A program made the position numbers and the translations under genes. Of a stretch of 6,151 nt of DNA, positions 1-4,249 are shown in pieces; position 1 is the first letter of the stretch; every line of letters starts with the position of its first letter. Under the pieces are notes generated by a model. It did not search any database and had not been told where the DNA came from. It saw only the letters and a program-made list of their open reading frames with translations. Source of the stretch: CAYQTE01 sp964420285 (GTDB lineage Bacteria; Planctomycetota; Phycisphaerae; Tepidisphaerales; Tepidisphaeraceae); the NCBI GenBank assembly GCA_964420285.1, contig CAYQTE010000138.1:1-6151 (forward strand). Reading direction: 5' to 3'.

Positions 1-812
1 CGGTAGGCGTCAAGCTCGGGGAAGCCACGCACATCCAGCGGCGCTCCGGGCGGCAACTGGTACCCCCCAAAGGTCAAGTGCTTCCCATCGGGCGTAAGGG
101 CCGGCGGCGAGGAAACCTCGTAATACGGCCCGTAAACGGCCCCGTCCCGCTCCACCATGTAGTCGCCCTTGACCCGGCAGCCGATGAAGGCAACATGCCG
201 CCCATCGTAGCTCAACCGGATCTGCTTGATACTGGAATACCCGTGCTCGGTTTCCACTCCGTCATGGACAACCTCCCATTGGTCGTTGTCGCCGAACACC
301 GCATAGGCATAATGAAAACCGGCGGGACCAACCGCCAGTTGGGCAACTTGGCTGTAGATCTTTTGGATCGCCCCGTCCACCACGAGCGCCTGCCCGGCGG
401 CGATCGTGGTGATGTACATCAGGTGGTTGCCGTCGCCGCTGAACACCAATTGCGACGGCGGCGGGGCGGTGAGGGAGGACTCCTTGCCGTCGAGGACAAT
501 GCTCCAAATCTTGTCTTTACGCGCCAGGTAGGCCAGGTGGGCGCTGTCGGGGCTGTAGAGCAAGCTGGCGATCTCATCAACTGTGCGATCAGCCTTTCCA
601 TTGATGCGAAGCTGGACCCGGTTGTCGGCCTTGATGACCAAAGCGATTTCATGGCAATCCGGCGACATCGCCACATATGTGGTCTGGTATGTGATTTGGC
701 CTGCATCCGGCACGGGGCCGAGGTCATCTTGAGTGATTGATGCCAGCGATGTTGCGGTGCCGATGCAAAGCCCCGCCACAACTGCGATGCCCAGAAATGG
801 AAGCCGCTTCAT
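1..812 (-). CDS. Exported beta-propeller protein (WD40/TolB-like repeats), 3' end outside window
   Basis: This reading frame is open from an ATG at 812 to the left edge (270 codons seen) and is cut by the window, not by a stop. Residues 1-24 form a typical signal peptide: MKR, a hydrophobic core at about 5-23, and a likely cleavage after SLA at 24. Cys16 is preceded by Leu, so it is not a good lipobox. The mature part carries six evenly spaced copies of an S/T-x-D-G-x-H-hydrophobic motif, beginning near residues 50 (SPDCHEIAL), 87 (SPDSAHLAY), 125 (SGDGNHLMY), 162 (GPAGFHYAY), 201 (SYDGRHVAF) and 240 (TPDGKHLTF). The spacing is 37-39 residues, and most copies also have a V-x-DG strand in between. 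This is the pattern of WD40-like/PD40 (TolB-type) beta-propeller blades; a seventh blade probably lies beyond the edge. Such proteins usually act as binding or scaffold modules outside the cytoplasm. No catalytic residues are recognisable and no specific function is assigned. The start is supported by an AAGGAGG four bases upstream. It lies downstream of the GH31/zinc-ribbon unit on the same strand but probably has its own promoter. Confidence 0.85.
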   Translation of the reverse strand, partial: MKRLPFLGIAVVAGLCIGTATSLASITQDDLGPVPDAGQITYQTTYVAMSPDCHEIALVIKADNRVQLRINGKADRTVDEIASLLYSPDSAHLAYLARKDKIWSIVLDGKESSLTAPPPSQLVFSGDGNHLMYITTIAAGQALVVDGAIQKIYSQVAQLAVGPAGFHYAYAVFGDNDQWEVVHDGVETEHGYSSIKQIRLSYDGRHVAFIGCRVKGDYMVERDGAVYGPYYEVSSPPALTPDGKHLTFGGYQLPPGAPLDVRGFPELDAY

Positions 813-816
813 AATG

Positions 817-823
817 CCTCCTT
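817..823 (-). promoter_or_regulatory. Shine-Dalgarno site of the beta-propeller gene
   Basis: On the minus strand AAGGAGG is followed by CATT and then the ATG at 812. The match to the anti-SD sequence is strong, although the four-base spacer is rather short. It fixes the start of the beta-propeller gene directly before the signal peptide. Confidence 0.7.
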
Positions 824-843
824 GGTTGGAGATGCCGCGATAT

Positions 844-849
844 ATTATA
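844..849 (-). promoter_or_regulatory. Candidate -10 box for the beta-propeller gene
   Basis: The minus strand reads a perfect TATAAT inside an AT-rich patch (GGTATAATATATCG) in otherwise GC-rich DNA, 31 bases before the ATG at 812. That would give a 5' leader of about 25 bases containing the AAGGAGG. I found no convincing -35 element at 16-18 bases: CTGGCA matches four of six positions but lies 21 bases away. This is a plausible but incomplete promoter. Confidence 0.4.
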
Positions 850-945
850 CCGCCGTGCGGCACAAGGTGTTGCCAGCGCCGAGCGACGTTGTCGCCGTCG
901 CGGTTCGCCCGCAGTCCCGCATGGCCGCGATTGTTTCATGTCGCC

Positions 946-968
946 AAGAGAGAAATGCGCGCTCGCAT
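946..968 (-). terminator. Candidate intrinsic terminator after the zinc-ribbon gene
   Basis: On the minus strand ATGCG-AGCG-CGCAT forms a five-base-pair stem (a G-T pair could extend it) with a four-base loop, followed by the pyrimidine-rich, T-rich run TTCTCTCTT. It lies about 40 bases after the stop of the zinc-ribbon gene and upstream of the candidate promoter of the next gene. The position is right for ending the GH31/zinc-ribbon transcript. The stem is short and the T run is interrupted by C, so efficiency is doubtful. Confidence 0.35.
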
Positions 969-974
969 CGCCCG

Positions 975-986
975 GCCGCATGCGGC
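975..986. repeat. 12-base perfect palindrome in the spacer
   Basis: GCCGCATGCGGC is a perfect palindrome without a loop, just downstream of the zinc-ribbon gene stop and just before the candidate terminator hairpin. It may help fold the 3' end of the transcript or be a protein binding site. In GC-rich DNA it may also be chance. Confidence 0.4.
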
Positions 987-1008
987 GTCTGAGTGCATGG
1001 CAGATGCC

Positions 1009-1401
1009 TCAGCCTCCCGGCCGTTCTGGCCACGGTTGCAGCCGTCTTGTTGGAACCGTCTCGCACTCGGGGCAACGGTCGGGCGTGGCTCGGAGATCGT
1101 AGCCGCAATTGGGGCAATCCCACTCGCCCGGCGGTGGCTTGGGACGTAACTTGCGAAAGAAATAATGGAAGAACACGCCCAGGCGGATGGCGATCCAAAA
1201 GAAGATCGGGACTGAGAACAAAGAACAGTCCGGGCCCTCATGAGCCACCAGGACGTCAAACATTACACCGATGGGGACACCACTCAGGACGGCCAACCAA
1301 AACACCAGGCGCCGCCGCCGATTGGGACAGAAGAACCCGATGGCAATCATGCCAACCGGCGCCACCAGCAGGACCGCGACGACGACCATTTTCTTGGCCA
1401 C
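1009..1401 (-). CDS. Small membrane protein with C-terminal zinc ribbon (CPNCGYDLRATPDRCPEC type)
   Basis: This encodes 130 residues from a GTG start. Three hydrophobic segments are visible at about residues 5-24, 31-53 and 61-82, followed by a basic stretch (RKLRPKPPP) and a zinc ribbon with CxxC pairs at Cys96/Cys99 and Cys110/Cys113. The ribbon pattern is one I recognise as common in planctomycete membrane proteins of unknown function; it is normally PECG, but Gly is replaced by Glu here (PECETVP). By the positive-inside rule the ribbon, which follows a basic stretch, is likely cytoplasmic. The gene starts nine bases after the GH31 stop, and a GAGG overlapping that stop lies seven bases before the GTG. 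An in-frame ATG four codons downstream (residue 5) is an alternative start but has no better SD. Function is unknown; a role in membrane-associated regulation or protein interaction is only a guess. The coding call is strong because of the membrane segments, the ribbon and the operon-like spacing. Confidence 0.85.
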   Translation of the reverse strand: MAKKMVVVAVLLVAPVGMIAIGFFCPNRRRRLVFWLAVLSGVPIGVMFDVLVAHEGPDCSLFSVPIFFWIAIRLGVFFHYFFRKLRPKPPPGEWDCPNCGYDLRATPDRCPECETVPTRRLQPWPERPGG

Positions 1402-1408
1402 TGGCGCG

Positions 1409-1412
1409 CCTC
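1409..1412 (-). promoter_or_regulatory. Ribosome binding site overlapping the GH31 stop (translational coupling)
   Basis: The minus strand reads TGAGGCGCGCCAGTG: the TGA ends the GH31 gene, GAGG overlaps it, and the GTG start of the zinc-ribbon gene follows after seven bases. The SD is weak, which together with the overlap suggests that translation of the small gene depends on ribosomes finishing GH31. Confidence 0.5.
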
Positions 1413-3915
1413 ACGGCGCCTGAACTTCAACCGCGTCGTTGGTGTACGTGACGGTCTTGTCGGCGGTTGGTTCTTCGGTCAGGCCGGCGCCTTTGGCGTC
1501 GCGGACGAACACGACGTGGAAAACGTGGGCCTGGGGCATGCCGGGGTATTGGCCGATGCGACGGCCGATGGACAGCTTGCCGGTGGATTCGGTCCAGGTG
1601 ATGGCGATCTCACTGTGCTCGCCCTTCTCGTAGTTGTAGCCATCGCCGGCATCTTCGTAGAGTGTCATCATGCCATTCTGGCCGCGGTAGATGCGCAGTT
1701 CGATCGGGGCGTCCGGCTTTTCGCGGGCGTAGTTGACGATGGGGCCCATCGGGACGATCGAGCCAGCTTTGACATATAACGGCATCGAATCAATGGGCGC
1801 GGGGGCGTCGATGGTCTGGCCGCCGGGAAGCTTCTGGCCGGTCCAGAAATCGTACCAATCCTGACCGGCCGGAAGGTAGACCTTGCGCGACGTGGCGCCG
1901 GCTGCGGTTACGGGATTGACCAGGATCGATCGTCCCCACATGTACTCGTCGCCGACGTTGACGGCCTGGGCGTCGGTGCGGAAGTCCATGACCAGCGGCC
2001 GCATGAGCGTGTCGCCGTGGCTGGTGACCTGCCAGGCCGTCGAATAGATGTACGGCATCAGGCGATAGCGCAGTTGATCGAACTTGACGAGGATGGCGTC
2101 GGTCTTGGCGTCCCAGAGCCACATTTCCTTATAGCGATCCGGCTGGCCGGTGAGCGTGGAATTGGGGGATGGGCGGACGTTGTTGGAGATGGTCTGGCCG
2201 TGGACGCGGAACATGGGGCAGAACGAGCCGTATTGGAACCAGCGCGTGAACAGTTCAGTATAACCGGGAGTCTGATAGCTGTTGAAGCCGCCGATATCCG
2301 TGTTCCAATAGGGAATGCCACAGATGGAGAAATTCAAACCGGCGCGGATTTGGCGGATGTAGGTGGCCCAGTTGCCCTGGATATCGCCGGACCAGCTTAC
2401 GGCGGCGTTGCGCTGCTGGCCGGCGTAGGCGGATCGCGTGAGAATGAACACGCGCTTGTCGGATGTTTCGGCGCGTTGGCCCTGGTAGACGTTGGTGGTT
2501 GTCTGGAGCGGATAGGCGTTGGCGATATAGGCGCCCGGACCGGCGCCGGTCATGAGGCTGTTCATCGAATGGGCGTTGCGGATTCGCGGTTCGGCGGTGC
2601 TGCCCAGTTCCGGCTCGCTGGCGTCCAGCCACCATCCGTCGATTCCATATTTGAAAAGCGAATCGGAGATTTGCTTCCAATAAAGCTGAGCGGCCGCGGG
2701 ATTGAAGGGATCGTAATACTTGTAGGTTTGCCCGGAGTTGGCGGGAATGGTGGTCGCTCTGCCGCGCGGGCCGGTGCCTGTCAATCCGTTGCCGCTGATA
2801 AACGACTGCGGGCTCAGCAGGCCGTTGATCGCGTCGAGCTGTTTGTAGTGGTCGGTATTGTCATCAAACCTCGCCCACACCGAGATCATGAGATGGACAT
2901 TCTCATCGTGGAGCTGTTTCATCATGCCGGCCGGATCGGGATAGCGGGCCGGATCGATGTAGTGCGAACCCCAACCCTGCGGATCCCAATAGCGCCAGTC
3001 CTGGATGATGCCGTCGATCGGCGTTCCGCGCTGGCGGTATTTGGCGACGACGTCGAGGATTTCCCGCTGATTGGTGTAGTGTTCGCGGCACTGCCAGAAT
3101 CCATACGCCCACTGGCCAAAGAGCGGCGGCGCGCCGGTGAGCATGCGATAGCCGCCGACAACATCATCAATGTCCGGCCCGGCCAGGAAATAGTAGTCGA
3201 TTGTCTTGGCCGCATCGGAACTCCATGACAGGATGTTTTCCTTGCCAGGAATTCCCACGGCCACGTCGGTGATGGCCGGGTTATCCCAGAACACGCCGTA
3301 GCCGCGGCTGGAGATCAGGATCGGCAGCGCGATCTCCATGTTGGCCTGCAATAACTGGATGGTCTGGCCGCGATAGTTCCAGGTCTTTTCCGGCGGCTGC
3401 TGGAGCAGGCGGTGCTGGCCGAGTCCGAAAATGGCTTCATCGGGGGCCAGAGCGAAATCCTGTTTGGAAGCCAGGCCCTTGAAGTCCGGGATGGTGGAGG
3501 CAGGCATGCTCTTGCCGCCGCCGTCTACTTCGGCAAGGTAGGGTTTGCCCGAAGCATCGGCGAAGGACACCGCACCGGTCTTGCGGTCCACGCGCGCCTG
3601 CACGGCCGATGTCTTCAAGACGATCGCGTCGGGACTCTCCTGGTAATCCCAGTTTGTGGCCTTGGGAGCGGCGATAACGCTGAGGCTTTTGACATCGGGA
3701 AGCGTCGCGCCGGGTGCATAAACCACGCGAATGACGCGGTCCGAAAAGACTTGCAGCCGCATCACGGCGCCGTCCATTTTGAACGTGACACCGTCGGCGT
3801 CCTTCTGTGCCGAGACAATGGGCGCAGGCGCGGCGCCGGCAAGCCCGGCCATCGAACCGAGCGCCATCAGCAATGCAATAACAGCAAACGCACGCATACT
3901 GTTCATTGGCCGCAT
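1411..3915 (-). CDS. Exported GH31 glycoside hydrolase, alpha-xylosidase-like
   Basis: This 834-residue protein is a retaining glycoside hydrolase of family 31. Residues 1-28 are a signal peptide (hydrophobic core 8-27, likely cleavage after AGA). Residues about 32-250 form the N-terminal galactose-mutarotase-like beta-sandwich, with the family-typical FGLGQH at 163-168. The TIM barrel starts near 262 (GFWQCREHY at 272-280, IIQDWRYW at 303-310). The nucleophile is Asp431 in WWLDASEPE (428-436; bases 2623-2625), and the acid/base is Asp511 in SWSGD (507-511; bases 2383-2385). GDTLMRPLVMDF (634-645) starts the proximal beta domain, and a DUF5110-like domain follows at about 735-805 (TLYEDAGDGYNYEKG). 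QCRE, DWxYW and WWLDASEPE point to the alpha-xylosidase group typified by Cellvibrio Xyl31A, which removes xylose from xyloglucan oligosaccharides; other alpha-glycosidase activity is possible. Unlike Xyl31A, no PA14 domain is inserted. The frame stays open to 4101, but the start at 3915 is chosen because GGAGG lies seven bases upstream and a signal peptide follows at once. It probably forms an operon with the downstream zinc-ribbon gene. Confidence 0.95.
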   Translation of the reverse strand: MRPMNSMRAFAVIALLMALGSMAGLAGAAPAPIVSAQKDADGVTFKMDGAVMRLQVFSDRVIRVVYAPGATLPDVKSLSVIAAPKATNWDYQESPDAIVLKTSAVQARVDRKTGAVSFADASGKPYLAEVDGGGKSMPASTIPDFKGLASKQDFALAPDEAIFGLGQHRLLQQPPEKTWNYRGQTIQLLQANMEIALPILISSRGYGVFWDNPAITDVAVGIPGKENILSWSSDAAKTIDYYFLAGPDIDDVVGGYRMLTGAPPLFGQWAYGFWQCREHYTNQREILDVVAKYRQRGTPIDGIIQDWRYWDPQGWGSHYIDPARYPDPAGMMKQLHDENVHLMISVWARFDDNTDHYKQLDAINGLLSPQSFISGNGLTGTGPRGRATTIPANSGQTYKYYDPFNPAAAQLYWKQISDSLFKYGIDGWWLDASEPELGSTAEPRIRNAHSMNSLMTGAGPGAYIANAYPLQTTTNVYQGQRAETSDKRVFILTRSAYAGQQRNAAVSWSGDIQGNWATYIRQIRAGLNFSICGIPYWNTDIGGFNSYQTPGYTELFTRWFQYGSFCPMFRVHGQTISNNVRPSPNSTLTGQPDRYKEMWLWDAKTDAILVKFDQLRYRLMPYIYSTAWQVTSHGDTLMRPLVMDFRTDAQAVNVGDEYMWGRSILVNPVTAAGATSRKVYLPAGQDWYDFWTGQKLPGGQTIDAPAPIDSMPLYVKAGSIVPMGPIVNYAREKPDAPIELRIYRGQNGMMTLYEDAGDGYNYEKGEHSEIAITWTESTGKLSIGRRIGQYPGMPQAHVFHVVFVRDAKGAGLTEEPTADKTVTYTNDAVEVQAP

Positions 3916-3922
3916 AAGTAAT

Positions 3923-3927
3923 CCTCC
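3923..3927 (-). promoter_or_regulatory. Shine-Dalgarno site deciding the GH31 start
   Basis: GGAGG on the minus strand lies seven bases before the ATG at 3915. It rejects the 62-residue N-terminal extension that the open frame up to 4101 would allow; that extension has no SD and would bury the signal peptide. Confidence 0.8.
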
Positions 3928-3961
3928 ATTGTTCGCCGATTCCGAACGCCGCGCCGATGCG

Positions 3962-3994
3962 CCTGACCTGTTGATTGCGGGATTGTCAGTCAGG
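3962..3994. repeat. Inverted repeat CCTGAC/GTCAGG over the GH31 promoter
   Basis: CCTGAC at 3962-3967 and GTCAGG at 3989-3994 are complementary six-base arms separated by 21 bases. They bracket the candidate -10 box and transcription start of the GH31 gene, a place where an operator could act. The arms are short and wide apart, so chance is quite possible. Confidence 0.25.
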
Positions 3995-4010
3995 AAAGAA
4001 ACGCCGTCAA
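3982..4010 (-). promoter_or_regulatory. Candidate sigma70-like promoter of the GH31/zinc-ribbon operon
   Basis: The minus strand carries TTGACG (five of six matches to TTGACA, bases 4005-4010), a 17-base spacer, and GACAAT (four of six matches to TATAAT, bases 3982-3987). Transcription would start near 3975 and give a leader of about 60 bases that contains the GGAGG. Spacing and position are right; the -10 is imperfect. Confidence 0.45.
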
Positions 4011-4237
4011 GCGGAGCGGAAATGGGACAATCCAGAGCACGACGGTCGCCACGCAAAGGAACAATGACACCGCCGCAAATGGGTTGAACAGCCGTAGCCA
4101 AAGGCGCTTCACGAGCGGGATTGTATCACTTCATGTGGCCGGCAGGCAGACTCGGTTGCATTGGGCCAACCGGAGGTTAGATTGCCGCAATGCCGACGGT
4201 CTTGCGAACAGGCACTCTGACAGGTGCGATGGTCTTC

Positions 4238-4242
4238 AGGAG
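4238..4242 (+). promoter_or_regulatory. Shine-Dalgarno site of the GH50-like gene
   Basis: AGGAG is followed by seven bases and the ATG at 4250. A second ATG two codons later (4256) is in frame but less well placed, so 4250 is preferred. Confidence 0.75.
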
Positions 4243-4249
4243 TCACATC

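Larger units (their letters stand above)
3916..4249. other. Divergent intergenic region between the two glycoside hydrolase genes
   Basis: These 334 bases separate the starts of the GH31 and GH50-like genes. I see no convincing gene: the short frames here either extend the flanking genes without an SD or are random. The region holds both Shine-Dalgarno sites, a candidate promoter toward GH31 with an inverted repeat over its -10, and two small inverted repeats nearer the GH50-like gene: GGTTG/CAACC with an eight-base gap at 4154-4171, and ATTGC-C-GCAAT at 4181-4191. Toward the GH50-like gene the best promoter guess is TTGCAT at 4156 and TAGATT at 4178 with a 16-base spacer, which is weak. No riboswitch or small RNA is recognised. 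Confidence 0.7.

Noticed and set aside
78..740. A 220-codon plus-strand open frame at the left edge
   Set aside because: It is antisense to the beta-propeller gene, whose signal peptide, SD and regular repeats show that the minus strand is the coding one.
1..812. Lipoprotein signal (lipobox at Cys16) in the beta-propeller protein
   Set aside because: The residues before the cysteine are AGL, not ending in Gly, Ala or Ser, and the hydrophobic core continues beyond it; a normal signal peptidase I site at SLA fits better.
1240..1779. A 179-codon plus-strand open frame across the GH31 end and the zinc-ribbon start
   Set aside because: It is antisense to two well-supported genes, and its translation shows no family motif.
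2017..3228. A 403-codon open frame on the plus strand opposite the GH31 gene
   Set aside because: It lies wholly antisense to a gene with clear GH31 motifs, has no recognisable domain or SD, and is the kind of shadow frame expected in GC-rich coding DNA.
3916..4101. Longer GH31 start at 4101, adding 62 residues
   Set aside because: The extension has no SD, would place the signal peptide internally and overlaps the candidate promoter; the ATG at 3915 has a GGAGG at ideal distance.
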